Below are positions 9,433 to 18,040 of a stretch of DNA of 64,000 bases, piece by piece; position 1 is the first letter of the stretch, and each line of letters opens with the position of its first letter. Location of the stretch: assembly GCF_014652815.1 (NCBI RefSeq), contig NZ_BMZN01000003.1, positions 575,429-639,428 of the forward strand, read 5' to 3'. Under the pieces are notes generated by a model, which saw only the letters and a program-made list of their open reading frames with translations, did not search any database and was not told the origin of the DNA. Both the position numbers and the translations under genes were made by a program. Source of the DNA: Alcaligenes pakistanensis (GTDB taxonomy: Bacteria > Pseudomonadota > Gammaproteobacteria > Burkholderiales > Burkholderiaceae_B).

Positions 9433-9888
9433 TTATTTTTTCAGCGAATCCCTGATTTCACGCAGCAGGATCACGTCTTCAGGGGTTGGTTCGGGTACGG
9501 CTTGTTCAGCCTCAGCCTTGGCCACGGTGGCGCGCATACGGTTAATCATCTTAACCATGCAAAACACAACGAAGGCCAGCAAGATGAAGTTGATCAAAAT
9601 GGTCAGGAAGTTACCCCACGACAAAACAACAGCGCCTGCCGAATTCAGAGCTTCCAGGGTTTCTGGGCCGGTATAGCCTTCTGGTGTACGCAAGACAGTG
9701 AACTGATTGGTAAAATCCACCTCGCCGCCCAGGATGAAACTGATGACGGGCATGACGATATCTTTTACCAGCGAGTCGATAATCTTGCCGAAAGCAGCGC
9801 CAATAATGACGCCGACCGCAAGGTCCATCATGTTGCCCTTGACTGCGAACTCCCGGAATTCGTTAAGGAAACCTCGAGCCTTGTTCAT
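9433..9888 (-). CDS. mscL: Large-conductance mechanosensitive channel MscL
   Basis: MscL is the inner-membrane emergency valve that opens on hypo-osmotic shock. The protein has the family N-terminus [35 protein letters not shown], with TM1 near residues 17-40, a periplasmic loop, TM2 near 85-110 and a charged cytoplasmic helix. I place the start at 9888 rather than the upstream ATG at 9906 because AAAGGTGA sits just before it and the next residues match the family. That gives 151 residues. Confidence 0.96.
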   Translation of the reverse strand: MNKARGFLNEFREFAVKGNMMDLAVGVIIGAAFGKIIDSLVKDIVMPVISFILGGEVDFTNQFTVLRTPEGYTGPETLEALNSAGAVVLSWGNFLTILINFILLAFVVFCMVKMINRMRATVAKAEAEQAVPEPTPEDVILLREIRDSLKK

Positions 9889-9907
9889 ATGTTCACCTTT
9901 GATCAAG

Positions 9908-9935
9908 TTATGCTGCGCTGGGTAACGCGTATAAT
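9908..9935 (+). promoter_or_regulatory. Candidate sigma-70 promoter for petABC
   Basis: A perfect TATAAT lies at 9930-9935 with a weak TTATGC -35 element 16 bases upstream, about 80 bases before petA. It lies in the short gap between divergent mscL and petA. The -35 match is poor, so only the -10 element carries weight. Confidence 0.4.
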
Positions 9936-10013
9936 GTGCGGTTGAATAATATACCCAGGCCCAAATCCGTAAATTGTGGTAGCCCCAAGTCGGGCAGGAA
10001 TAAGGATACTAGA

Positions 10014-10658
10014 ATGAGTCAGAATACGACACAGCCCGATGCCAGAGGCGCGGTTGATTTCAATCTTCCGCCCGATCCTTCGCGCCGCACGTGGGTCGCC
10101 ACCGCCTGTGCATTAGGTGGTGTCGCTGGTGTGGCGACGGCTGTTCCCTTTGTCAGCTCCTTTGCTCCTTCCGAGAAAGCAAAAGCGGCCGGCGCTCCCG
10201 TAGAGGTCGATATCTCAGGCATCGTCCCCGGTCAGATGCGCACCGTTGAATGGCGTGGCAAACCCGTCTGGATTATGCACCGCACCCAAGAGCAGCTGGA
10301 CAGCCTGCCCAAGCTGGACAGCCAGCTGGCTGACCCCAACTCGGATCGTCCCGGCTACACCCCTGCGTACGCTAAAAACGAATACCGCTCGCGTCGCCCT
10401 GAAATTTTTATCTGTATCGGTATTTGCACCCACCTGGGTTGCTCGCCCACCCCGCATCTGGCTGCTGGCGCTGGCGCCGGCCTGCCCGGCGGTTGGGAAG
10501 GTGGCTTTCTGTGCCCCTGCCACGGCTCTACTTTTGACCTGGCCGGCCGCGTCTACAGCAACAAGCCCGCTCCAGACAACCTGGAAATCCCGCCCTACGA
10601 GTTCTCGGCCGACGGCACGATGGTCACCATCGGCGTAGACGAAAACAACAAGGCCTAA
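10014..10658 (+). CDS. petA: Cytochrome bc1 Rieske iron-sulfur subunit
   Basis: This is the [2Fe-2S] subunit of ubiquinol-cytochrome c reductase. The ATG at 10014 follows AAGGAT and gives 214 residues; the frame is open from 9936 but has no better start. Near residue 23 there is a twin-arginine signal (PSRRTWVAT) followed by a hydrophobic anchor helix, so export should use Tat. Cluster motifs are CTHLGC (about 141-146) and CPCHGS (about 167). It is the first gene of petABC. Confidence 0.97.
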   Translation: MSQNTTQPDARGAVDFNLPPDPSRRTWVATACALGGVAGVATAVPFVSSFAPSEKAKAAGAPVEVDISGIVPGQMRTVEWRGKPVWIMHRTQEQLDSLPKLDSQLADPNSDRPGYTPAYAKNEYRSRRPEIFICIGICTHLGCSPTPHLAAGAGAGLPGGWEGGFLCPCHGSTFDLAGRVYSNKPAPDNLEIPPYEFSADGTMVTIGVDENNKA

Positions 10659-10709
10659 GGCGGCTGTAAACCCAATACGTACTATTTAAAAAGATAAAGG
10701 AGCCGTTTC

Positions 10710-12098
10710 ATGGCTGGCGAGAAAACCGTCGAAACGACAGGACTCTTAGGATGGATTGACAGGCGCTTCCCCCTGACATCCATGTACAAAGAGCACATGT
10801 CAGAATATTACGCGCCGAAGAACTTCAACTTCTGGTACTTCTTTGGCTCTCTGGCACTGTTGGTGCTGGTTATTCAGATCGTGACGGGTATTTTCCTGGT
10901 CATGAACTACAAGCCTGATGCCAAGCTGGCTTTCGAGTCGGTTGAATACATCATGCGTGAAGTGCCCGGTGGCTGGATCATCCGCTACATGCACTCCACC
11001 GGCGCTTCCATGTTCTTTGTGGTGGTATACCTGCACATGCTGCGCGGCTTGTTCTACGGTTCTTACCGTAAGCCTCGCGAACTGGTCTGGATCTTTGGCG
11101 TTGCCATTTTCCTCTGTCTGATGGCTGAAGCCTTCATGGGCTACCTGCTGCCATGGGGCCAGATGTCCTACTGGGGCGCCCAGGTGATTGTTAACCTGTT
11201 CTCGGCCATTCCATTTATTGGTCCTGACCTGGCTATTTTCATCCGTGGTGACTACGTGGTGTCCGACGCCACCCTGAACCGCTTCTTTGCGCTGCACGTC
11301 ATTGCTGTGCCTTTGGTTCTGCTGGGTCTGGTTGTGGCTCACTTGATCGCTTTGCACGAAGTGGGTTCCAACAACCCCGACGGTATTGAAATCAAAGACG
11401 GCCCTAAAGACGCACAAGGTCGTCCTCTGGATGGTATCCCCTTCCACCCCTACTACTCGGTGCACGACATCCTGGGTGTAGCTGGCTTCCTGATCGTTTT
11501 TGCAGCTATCGTTTTCTTTGCCCCTGAAATGGGCGGCTACTTCCTGGAGTTCAACAACTTCAGCCCGGCCGATGCTCTGAAGACTCCTCCGCACATCGCT
11601 CCAGTCTGGTACTTCACGCCGTTCTACTCCATGTTGCGTGCCACTACGGCCGACTTTACCTGGGTTCTGGCCGGTGCTTCCGTGCTGGGCGCTCTGGTGC
11701 TGTTCGTCAAAGGCAAGCTGCCCGGTATCTGGCGTCTGGCCGTCCCCGCTATCCTGATCGCTGTGGCTGTGCTGCTGCGCGTCATCGATGCCAAGTTCTG
11801 GGGTGTGGTGGCCATGGGTGGTACGGTTGTGATCTTGTTCTTCCTGCCTTGGCTGGACAAGTCGCCTGTTAAATCGATCCGCTATCGTCCAGGCTGGCAC
11901 AAAGTGTTGTACGCGATTTTCCTCGTCAACTTCCTGATCCTGGGTTACCTGGGCACGCAAGCTCCAAACGACTTGTTTAACTTGCTGAGTCAGATCGGTA
12001 CGGTGATCTACCTGGCCTTCTTCCTGCTGATGCCGGTATGGAGCCGCTTGGGTACGTTCAAACCCGAACCTGATCGCGTGACTTTCCGCCCTCACTAG
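10710..12098 (+). CDS. petB: Cytochrome bc1 cytochrome b subunit
   Basis: The 462-residue membrane protein carries both haems b and the quinone sites of complex III. The N-terminal half has four helices with the haem-ligand histidines in YMHSTGASMFF and HVIAVPL, and the Qo motif PEW appears in variant form around PEMGGYF. LLPWGQMSYWGA near residue 146 is the conserved Qo loop. At least eight transmembrane segments are evident. AAGGAG lies seven bases before the ATG. Confidence 0.97.
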   Translation: MAGEKTVETTGLLGWIDRRFPLTSMYKEHMSEYYAPKNFNFWYFFGSLALLVLVIQIVTGIFLVMNYKPDAKLAFESVEYIMREVPGGWIIRYMHSTGASMFFVVVYLHMLRGLFYGSYRKPRELVWIFGVAIFLCLMAEAFMGYLLPWGQMSYWGAQVIVNLFSAIPFIGPDLAIFIRGDYVVSDATLNRFFALHVIAVPLVLLGLVVAHLIALHEVGSNNPDGIEIKDGPKDAQGRPLDGIPFHPYYSVHDILGVAGFLIVFAAIVFFAPEMGGYFLEFNNFSPADALKTPPHIAPVWYFTPFYSMLRATTADFTWVLAGASVLGALVLFVKGKLPGIWRLAVPAILIAVAVLLRVIDAKFWGVVAMGGTVVILFFLPWLDKSPVKSIRYRPGWHKVLYAIFLVNFLILGYLGTQAPNDLFNLLSQIGTVIYLAFFLLMPVWSRLGTFKPEPDRVTFRPH

Positions 12099-12117
12099 GC
12101 CCCCAACACGAATCGGA

Positions 12118-12972
12118 ATGACCATGATTAAAAAACTGCTTGGCGCTCTGGCCTTGTCCCTTACCTGCGCGGTGGCTGGTGCCGCCGAAGGTGGCTATGC
12201 TCTGGAGCGCGCGCCCAACCGCATTAACGACATGGCGGCGTTGCAAAATGGCGCAAAACTGTTTGTGAACTACTGTCTGAACTGTCATAGCGCCAACTCC
12301 ATGCGCTACAACAAGCTGACAGACCTTGGCCTGACCGAAGAGGACATCAAGAAAAACTTGCTGTTCTCCTCGGACAAGGTGGGCGATCTGATGAAGATCG
12401 CCATGACCCCGGCAATGGGTACCAAATGGTTCGGTGCTGCTCCTCCTGACTTGTCCGTGATTGCACGCGCCAAGTCCACCAACCTGGGCCCTAGCGGCGC
12501 AGACTACATCTACACCTACCTGCGCACTTTCTACCGTGACGCTTCCCGCCCAACCGGCTGGGATAACTTGGTTTTCCCAAGCGTGGGTATGCCTCACGCC
12601 ATGTGGGAGCGCCAAGGCGGCATGACTTTGCACCGTACAACCGTGGCTGAAGAAGCCAAGGACGACGGCAGCAAAGAATGGGTCAAGACGGTTGCAAGCT
12701 ATGATCCAGCCGGTTTTTCGTCGGTCAAGACAGAAGTTCTGGCCAACTACACCGGCCACGCCACTGACTCCGTCAAGCTGGAACCAGTGAATGCCAAACT
12801 TGCTGCCAAATACGACAGCGACGTGGCTGACCTGGCCAACTTCATGGACTGGATGGCTGAACCCGTTCAGTTGGAGCGCAAGAAAATCGGCGTGGGCGTC
12901 ATCCTGTTCCTGCTGCTGTTCTTTGTCGTTGCATGGCGACTCAATAGCGTTTTCTGGAAAGACATCAAGTAA
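12118..12972 (+). CDS. petC: Cytochrome bc1 cytochrome c1 subunit
   Basis: Cytochrome c1 passes electrons from the Rieske centre to soluble cytochrome c. A signal peptide (LLGALALSLTCAVAGAAE) is followed by the haem-binding CLNCH near residue 58, the methionine-ligand region near PAMGTKWFGAAPPDLS, and a C-terminal anchor helix (about 259-277). ATG codons at 12118 and 12124 are both possible starts; the first gives 284 residues. A terminator follows, closing the petABC unit. Confidence 0.96.
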   Translation: MTMIKKLLGALALSLTCAVAGAAEGGYALERAPNRINDMAALQNGAKLFVNYCLNCHSANSMRYNKLTDLGLTEEDIKKNLLFSSDKVGDLMKIAMTPAMGTKWFGAAPPDLSVIARAKSTNLGPSGADYIYTYLRTFYRDASRPTGWDNLVFPSVGMPHAMWERQGGMTLHRTTVAEEAKDDGSKEWVKTVASYDPAGFSSVKTEVLANYTGHATDSVKLEPVNAKLAAKYDSDVADLANFMDWMAEPVQLERKKIGVGVILFLLLFFVVAWRLNSVFWKDIK

Positions 12973-12986
12973 AACGCTATGCTAGA

Positions 12987-13019
12987 CGGGCAGGCTCCAC
13001 TAGCCTGCCCGGCTTTTTA
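12987..13019 (+). terminator. Rho-independent terminator after petC
   Basis: The stem CGGGCAGGCT and its complement enclose a 5-base loop and are followed by GCTTTTTAT. It separates petABC from sspAB, so sspA probably has its own promoter in 13020-13098. Confidence 0.88.
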
Positions 13020-13098
13020 TTGTTAAAACTCCTTGCAGGGTTTTAAATCCTGAGCCGTGAGGCTCTTGTTTTTATTTCTACGACTGGAATCTCCTACC

Positions 13099-13707
13099 AT
13101 GATGGTGCTCTACTCTGGAACAACTTGCCCATTCTCACAACGCTGCCGTTTCGTGTTGTTTGAAAAAGGCATGGATTTCGAGATCCGCGACATCGACTTG
13201 TACAACAAGCCTGAAGATATCGCCGTCATGAACCCCTACGGACAGGTGCCTATCCTGGTAGAACGTGACCTGATCTTGTACGAATCGAACATCATCAATG
13301 AATACATTGATGAGCGCTTCCCTCATCCTCAGCTGATGCCTGCGGACCCCACCATGCGCGCCCGCACACGTCTGTTCCTGTACAACTTTGAAAAGGAACT
13401 GTTTGTGCACGTGGCTGCCCTGGAAGACCGCCGCAACTCCGATGCCAAGGCACAAGATCTGGCCCGTCAGCAAATCCGCAACCACCTGTCGCAGCTGGCT
13501 CCTATCCTGCTCAAGAACAAGTACATGCTGGGCGAAGAATTCTCCATGCTGGACGTGGCGATCGCTCCCTTGCTCTGGCGCCTGGACCACTACGGTATCG
13601 AACTGCCCAAGAGCGCTGCTCCTGTGCAAAAGTACGCCGAGCGCGTGTTCTCGCGTCCTGCTTACATTGAAGCACTGACTCCTTCCGAAAAAGTCATGCG
13701 TCGCTAA
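13099..13707 (+). CDS. sspA: Stringent starvation protein A
   Basis: SspA is an RNA-polymerase-associated protein with a glutathione-S-transferase fold but without GST activity; it aids stationary-phase and acid-stress transcription in Enterobacteria. The thioredoxin-like N-terminal domain begins TTCPFSQRCRFVL, and the surface PHP motif important in E. coli is present in ERFPHPQL near residue 75. The helical GST C-domain fills the rest of 202 residues. The frame opens at 13057; the ATG at 13099 gives the family N-terminus. sspB follows after six bases. Confidence 0.95.
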   Translation: MMVLYSGTTCPFSQRCRFVLFEKGMDFEIRDIDLYNKPEDIAVMNPYGQVPILVERDLILYESNIINEYIDERFPHPQLMPADPTMRARTRLFLYNFEKELFVHVAALEDRRNSDAKAQDLARQQIRNHLSQLAPILLKNKYMLGEEFSMLDVAIAPLLWRLDHYGIELPKSAAPVQKYAERVFSRPAYIEALTPSEKVMRR

Positions 13708-13713
13708 TCCATT

Positions 13714-14139
13714 ATGCAAGAAACCTCGACCAAGCCTTACCTGCTACGCGCGCTGCACGAATGGTGTTCCGATCAGGGCTACACCCCTCACATTGTGGTG
13801 ACGGTAGACGCCAACACGGTTGTTCCACGTGGCCATATTCAGGATGGTCAAATCACCCTGAATATCGGGCATATGGCCACCAATGGCCTGATCCTGGGCA
13901 ACGAATATATTGAATTCCAGGCCCGCTTTGGCGGCGTCACAGAAGACATTTTCGTACCCGTGGCCGCTGTATCGGCAATTTACGCTCGCGAAACAGGTGC
14001 TGGTATGGGTTTTGAAGTAGTGGAATCCGAGCCTTATACGCAAGAGGAAACACTGGATGCGGCTCCAGAAGCCGCTCCAGAAGCTTCCGCTGCCAAGAAA
14101 GACGCTGATAAGGTCTCGCACCTAAAGATCGTCAAGTAA
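13714..14139 (+). CDS. sspB: ClpXP protease specificity-enhancing factor
   Basis: SspB delivers ssrA-tagged, stalled-translation products to ClpXP. The 141-residue protein has the family N-terminus TKPYLLRALHEWCSDQGYTPHIVV, the peptide-binding groove strands (NIGHMATNGLILGNEYIEFQARFGG) and a variable acidic/alanine linker near 105-127 ending in a short tail (VSHLKIVK) that in other species docks on ClpX. It is co-transcribed with sspA. Confidence 0.96.
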   Translation: MQETSTKPYLLRALHEWCSDQGYTPHIVVTVDANTVVPRGHIQDGQITLNIGHMATNGLILGNEYIEFQARFGGVTEDIFVPVAAVSAIYARETGAGMGFEVVESEPYTQEETLDAAPEAAPEASAAKKDADKVSHLKIVK

Positions 14140-14157
14140 GGCACGTTTGACGCAGAC

Positions 14158-14191
14158 AAAAATAGAGCCCCGCATGGGGCTCTATTTTTTT
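14158..14191 (+). terminator. Bidirectional terminator between sspB and cysW
   Basis: A near-perfect palindrome around ATAGAGCCCC / GGGGCTCTAT is flanked by A-runs and T-runs, so it can stop transcription from sspB and from the converging sulfate transporter genes. The 122 bases from here to cysW show nothing recognisable, in particular no cysA remnant. Confidence 0.9.
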
Positions 14192-14313
14192 GGTTCTACT
14201 CTCAGTAAATATCCAAGTTGTGGCTTTGGTTCAGAGAAGTATCAACTAGCGGAGCCAATCCGTAGAATATTCAGTCATCCAAAGTCCCTGAGCATATTGC
14301 CCCAATCCGCCCC

Positions 14314-15159
14314 TTACCCTTGCACGGCCTCTGCCTGATTACGGCGACGCCCTGCCGCTACACGCCACTCCAGCAGGCTCTTGAGCATCACGGAGACCAT
14401 AGCGAATATCGCCAGCAGCGCGGCAGCCGTAAAGGCCGCAGCCGCCTTGTTATCGTTGTTCAGCTGATCAACCAGCAAAGATAAGGTCAAGGTCTGATTC
14501 ATGATGGTGCCCGACACCACAGACACCGCACCAAATTCGCCAATCGCACGAGCATTGGTCAACACCACGCCGTATAGCAACGCCCATTTGATATCCGGTA
14601 GCGTCACATGCCAGAAAATCTGCCAACCATTGGCCCCCAGGCTTAGCGCAGCCGCTTGAGCGTCTGAGCCCTGCGCCTGCATGATAGGAATCAAGATACG
14701 AGCCACGTAAGGCGTCGTCACGAAGATCGTGACCATCAAGATACCGGGCCAAGCAAACATCAGCTGAATATCGCGCGCACTTAACCACTGCCCCAGGGAT
14801 GACTCCACCCCGTACACCACCAGATAACACAAGCCTGCCACTACGGGTGACACGGCATAAGGTAAGTCCACCAGTGTGCTTAACAAGCGACGGCCACGGA
14901 ACTGGTAATGTGTCAGGCACCAGGCCAACAGAATCCCAAAGACCATATTCAAGGGCACGGTCAGCACCGCCACAAACAAGGTCAGCCCGATGGCATGCAA
15001 CATATAGTCTTCTTGCAGATTGCTCCACAAGGCGGGCAAGCCATCACCCAAGGCTTTAGAAAAAATCAGCAGCAAGGGCACGACCAGCAGGCCCAGCACC
15101 AACACAACACCCAAGGCCAGGATCAAGCGATCAGCCGTGCTTTTAGGTTTTTTTCTCAT
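14314..15159 (-). CDS. cysW: Sulfate ABC transporter permease CysW
   Basis: CysW is one of the two inner-membrane permease subunits for sulfate/thiosulfate uptake. Six hydrophobic segments and the EAA loop (near SLGANGWQIFWHVTLP, about residue 180) that contacts the ATPase are visible. I use the ATG at 15159, preceded by GGAGG and overlapping the cysT stop by four bases, giving 281 residues; an upstream start at 15177 is less likely. The cysA ATPase gene that usually follows is missing. Confidence 0.94.
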   Translation of the reverse strand: MRKKPKSTADRLILALGVVLVLGLLVVPLLLIFSKALGDGLPALWSNLQEDYMLHAIGLTLFVAVLTVPLNMVFGILLAWCLTHYQFRGRRLLSTLVDLPYAVSPVVAGLCYLVVYGVESSLGQWLSARDIQLMFAWPGILMVTIFVTTPYVARILIPIMQAQGSDAQAAALSLGANGWQIFWHVTLPDIKWALLYGVVLTNARAIGEFGAVSVVSGTIMNQTLTLSLLVDQLNNDNKAAAAFTAAALLAIFAMVSVMLKSLLEWRVAAGRRRNQAEAVQG

Positions 15160-16046
15160 GGTGCCCTCCGCTGCCAACCCAACAAGCGATTCTGTACCAG
15201 CTGCAAGGTAAACAGCAGCAGCAGGGAGGCGATCAGGATCACCGAGGCAATCGCCGCCGCCGCCGGATAATTGAATTCTTGCAAACGCACAAAAATCATC
15301 AAGGACGACACTTCAGTTTTGAAGGGGATGTTGCCAGCAATCATGATCACCGCACCAAACTCACCCAGGCTACGGATAAAGGCCTGAGAGGCCCCCGTCA
15401 CCAAAGCAGGAATTAGCGGTGGGAATACAACCTTGCTAAAGGTCTGCCAGCCATTGGCTCCCAGCGTGTGGGCAACTTCTTCGTACTCCGCACCCAGCTC
15501 TTCAATCACGGGCTGCACAATGCGCACGACGAAAGGCAGACTGGTGAAGGTCATGGCCAGAACAATACCGGGATACTGATACGCCACCTTCCACCCTTCG
15601 GGCAGAAATTGACCAAACCAGCCACCGGGCACAAACAAGGTCGCCAGGGTCAAACCAGCAACGGAAGTGGGCAAAGCAAACGGCAGATCCACCAAGGCAT
15701 CGATCAAGCGACGTCCCGGGAACTCAAAGCGAGTAATGATCCAGGCAATGATGAATCCCACCAAACTGGCAATGACGGTGGAATAAAAGGCAGCACTAAT
15801 AGTGACCTGATAGCTGCTGACAACCCGCCTGTCGGTGACCGCACGCCAATAGTCGGCCAGACTCATGTCACTGACGTACATGAACAAGGCCGACAAAGGC
15901 AGCAGCACAATAATGGACAGGTACAGGACGCTAAAGCCGAAGCTCAGCCCAAAACCTGGCATGACGGGACGACGCAGAAAGAAGATGGGCTTTAGCGCAG
16001 TCTTCGCCCCGGAATCCTGCGCCTCGCCCACAAGAGTACGACTCAT
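15156..16046 (-). CDS. cysT: Sulfate ABC transporter permease CysT (CysU)
   Basis: This is the partner permease to CysW, with 296 residues and six transmembrane helices. Family stretches include DLPFALPTSVAGLTL near residue 140 and the ATPase-docking EAA loop EVAHTLGANGWQTFSKVVFPPL near 206. It starts three bases after the sbp stop and ends inside the cysW start, so sbp-cysT-cysW form one transcript. Confidence 0.95.
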   Translation of the reverse strand: MSRTLVGEAQDSGAKTALKPIFFLRRPVMPGFGLSFGFSVLYLSIIVLLPLSALFMYVSDMSLADYWRAVTDRRVVSSYQVTISAAFYSTVIASLVGFIIAWIITRFEFPGRRLIDALVDLPFALPTSVAGLTLATLFVPGGWFGQFLPEGWKVAYQYPGIVLAMTFTSLPFVVRIVQPVIEELGAEYEEVAHTLGANGWQTFSKVVFPPLIPALVTGASQAFIRSLGEFGAVIMIAGNIPFKTEVSSLMIFVRLQEFNYPAAAAIASVILIASLLLLFTLQLVQNRLLGWQRRAP

Positions 16047-16049
16047 GAA

Positions 16050-17054
16050 TTACTTGGCCAGCAACTGGTCCAATACTCCGTTAGCTGCAAAGTGACGGCT
16101 TTGAATGTCGGTCCAGGAACCCAATACATCCGTAGGATTGATCAACTTGACTGGTGCATACTTGGACTCAAACTCTTTGGCCACAGCAGGATCAGTCACA
16201 CGATAGTTAAAGCCAGCCAGCAGGCGCTGGATTTCGGGAGTGTACTGGAACTTCAGGTACTCGGTCGCTTCCTTGCGAGTGCCCTTCTGGTCCACAACCC
16301 GGTCCACGACGGCAACGGGGAACTCAGCCAGAACGCTAACAGGTGGTACCACCACTTGCAGCTCGCTACCCTTGAATTCTTCGCTGGCCGCAATATTGAT
16401 CACTTCGGACTCAAAGGTCAGCAATACATCGCCCTGCCCGTTCTGGGCAAAAGCGACCGTCGCACCACGACCGCCCGTGGGGAAGCTCTCTACATTACCC
16501 AACACCTTACCGACAAACTCTTTGATCTTGGCTTCGTCACCCGCAAAAGCGTCGTGAGCGTACAGCCAGGAGGCCAGGTAGGTATAACGTGCATTGCCCG
16601 AGGTCTTGGGGTTCGGGAACACCAGCTTCACATCGTCGCGGGCCAGATCATCCCAGGATTTGATGTTCTTGGGATTGCCCTTGCGTACCAGGAAAGCGAT
16701 GGTGCTGTAGTAAGGCGAGCTGTTGTTCGGAAATTGACTGGCCCAATCTTTGGCGACCGCGCCGCGCTCGGCCAAAAACTCGATATCAGTGACTTGATTG
16801 AAAGTAACCGTATCCACTTTCTTGCCCTGGATAATATCCTGAGCCTGACGGGACGTACCGGCAAAGGACTGGTCAATCTTGATGTCCTCGCCCGTGGTGG
16901 CTTTCCAGTGTTCAACAAACTTGGGGTTAATCGCCGCAAAGGTTTCGCGAGCCACGTCAAAAGAGGCATTCAGCAAAGAAACCTGGGCACTGGCTGTGCC
17001 ACCCAGCAATGATGCCAACAACAAGGCAGAACCAACAACAGACTTCAATTTCAT
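16050..17054 (-). CDS. sbp: Periplasmic sulfate-binding protein
   Basis: The protein binds sulfate in the periplasm and presents it to CysTW. A signal peptide (MKLKSVVGSALLLASLLGGTASA) is followed by LLNASFDVARE, the standard mature N-terminus of the family, and by TFNQVTDIEFLA, FPNPKTSGNARYTYL and GRGATVAF, which form the ligand cleft. The start at 17054 follows GGGGAA and precedes the signal peptide directly; the frame is open to 17108. Product 334 residues. Confidence 0.95.
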   Translation of the reverse strand: MKLKSVVGSALLLASLLGGTASAQVSLLNASFDVARETFAAINPKFVEHWKATTGEDIKIDQSFAGTSRQAQDIIQGKKVDTVTFNQVTDIEFLAERGAVAKDWASQFPNNSSPYYSTIAFLVRKGNPKNIKSWDDLARDDVKLVFPNPKTSGNARYTYLASWLYAHDAFAGDEAKIKEFVGKVLGNVESFPTGGRGATVAFAQNGQGDVLLTFESEVINIAASEEFKGSELQVVVPPVSVLAEFPVAVVDRVVDQKGTRKEATEYLKFQYTPEIQRLLAGFNYRVTDPAVAKEFESKYAPVKLINPTDVLGSWTDIQSRHFAANGVLDQLLAK

Positions 17055-17262
17055 GGTGTTCCCCAGAGTTCCCTGACGCGGCATTCTTTGCCCGTCACTG
17101 ATGTTCAACCGCGTGCTATCTATATAAGCGCAGCTTGGATAGATCAGATTATGGATAGGGGAAAAGGCATTTAAAACGACATTTTCATCATGCCCTTATA
17201 ACCAAAACCCATCTATTGGCTAAGGCCGTCGCGAACAGGGTATAGGAATATTTTTTCAGGGA

Positions 17263-17292
17263 TTGCCTGTTTACAAAAAACCCGGCTATAAT
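17263..17292 (+). promoter_or_regulatory. Promoter of tRNA-Thr
   Basis: TTGCCT and a perfect TATAAT are spaced by 18 bases, ending ten bases before the tRNA. The 17055-17262 stretch before it also contains the sbp promoter region, which I could not resolve into elements. Confidence 0.7.
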
Positions 17293-17301
17293 CGTCAATT
17301 C

Positions 17302-17377
17302 GCCGGCTTAGCTCAGTTGGTAGAGCAGCGCACTTGTAATGCGAAGGTCGAGGGTTCAACTCCTTTAGCCGGCACCA
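17302..17377 (+). tRNA. tRNA-Thr (anticodon UGU)
   Basis: The 76-base cloverleaf has acceptor arms GCCGGCT / AGCCGGC, D-stem GCTC/GAGC, anticodon loop CTTGTAA giving TGT, a T-loop TTCAACT and an encoded CCA end. The T-stem contains two G-U pairs, and the first anticodon-stem pair is G-A. The anticodon decodes ACA and ACG/ACU by wobble. A promoter precedes it and a terminator follows. Confidence 0.96.
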
Positions 17378-17387
17378 TGAATAAAAT

Positions 17388-17425
17388 AAAACGCCAAGCT
17401 TTCAAAAGCTTGGCGTTTTGTTTTT
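17388..17425 (+). terminator. Rho-independent terminator after tRNA-Thr
   Basis: The stem AAAACGCCAAGCTT and its complement surround a short loop and are followed by GTTTTT. It lies 10 bases after the tRNA and can also stop the converging GFA-family gene. Confidence 0.9.
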
Positions 17426-17440
17426 CTGCCCCAAAAGCAT

Positions 17441-17839
17441 CTAACCCGGTGCAAAGCCGTCATATTGAGGCAAGTCATCCCTGATCTCATGCCACGAAGC
17501 TTTTGAACCCACAAAGACATGGCAAGTGGGACGCAGGCCAGGATCATCATCCAGCACCCCTAGCGCCAAGCCAAACTCTTGTGGCTTTCGATCGAACTTA
17601 GTCAGAATGTTTGACCCGCAGGTAGAACAAAAACCTCGGTGCTCGCCTGGTGATGACTCATAGAAACGGACAAGCTCCTGACCCCGCAGCCAATGAAACT
17701 GCCCGGCATTTACTTTGCCACGCGCCCGGAATGCTGAGCCGTGGGACTTACGGCACATACTGCAATGACAATACAGCAACTCCGTCACCGCGCCATCTAG
17801 CTCAAAAGCCACCCCTTGGCAAAGACAAGTTCCTTTCAC
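17441..17839 (-). CDS. GFA/CENP-V-family zinc protein
   Basis: This is a protein of the glutathione-dependent formaldehyde-activating (GFA) family, about 132 residues. Zinc ligands are visible as CLCQGV near the N-terminus, CHCSMCRKSHGSAF near residue 25 and CSTCGSNI near 75. I place the start at the GTG at 17839, seven bases after a strong GGAGG; a longer GTG-initiated form from 17866 has no good ribosome site. The family is annotated for formaldehyde-glutathione chemistry, but most members have no proven substrate. Confidence 0.85.
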   Translation of the reverse strand: MKGTCLCQGVAFELDGAVTELLYCHCSMCRKSHGSAFRARGKVNAGQFHWLRGQELVRFYESSPGEHRGFCSTCGSNILTKFDRKPQEFGLALGVLDDDPGLRPTCHVFVGSKASWHEIRDDLPQYDGFAPG

Positions 17840-18040
17840 AAGAGTACCTCCGCTAAGTTTCTCCACCTCTATCTATATAGCCCGGAACAGGATTGAGCAA
17901 GGTAGGCTAAGGCTATTAACACTCTAAACTGCGGGAATATCAGATCAGGCTAGCCGCCACACGGATAAGGGTCTCAGAGCAATCCAACCTGCCGTTCTGA
18001 GGCAACAGAGCTCATGCTGCGCCTCTAAGCGCTTAGCGGA

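Noticed and set aside
10800-12125. 441-codon minus-strand frame opposite petB
   Set aside because: Antisense to cytochrome b, dominated by His, Gln and Asn, no motif.
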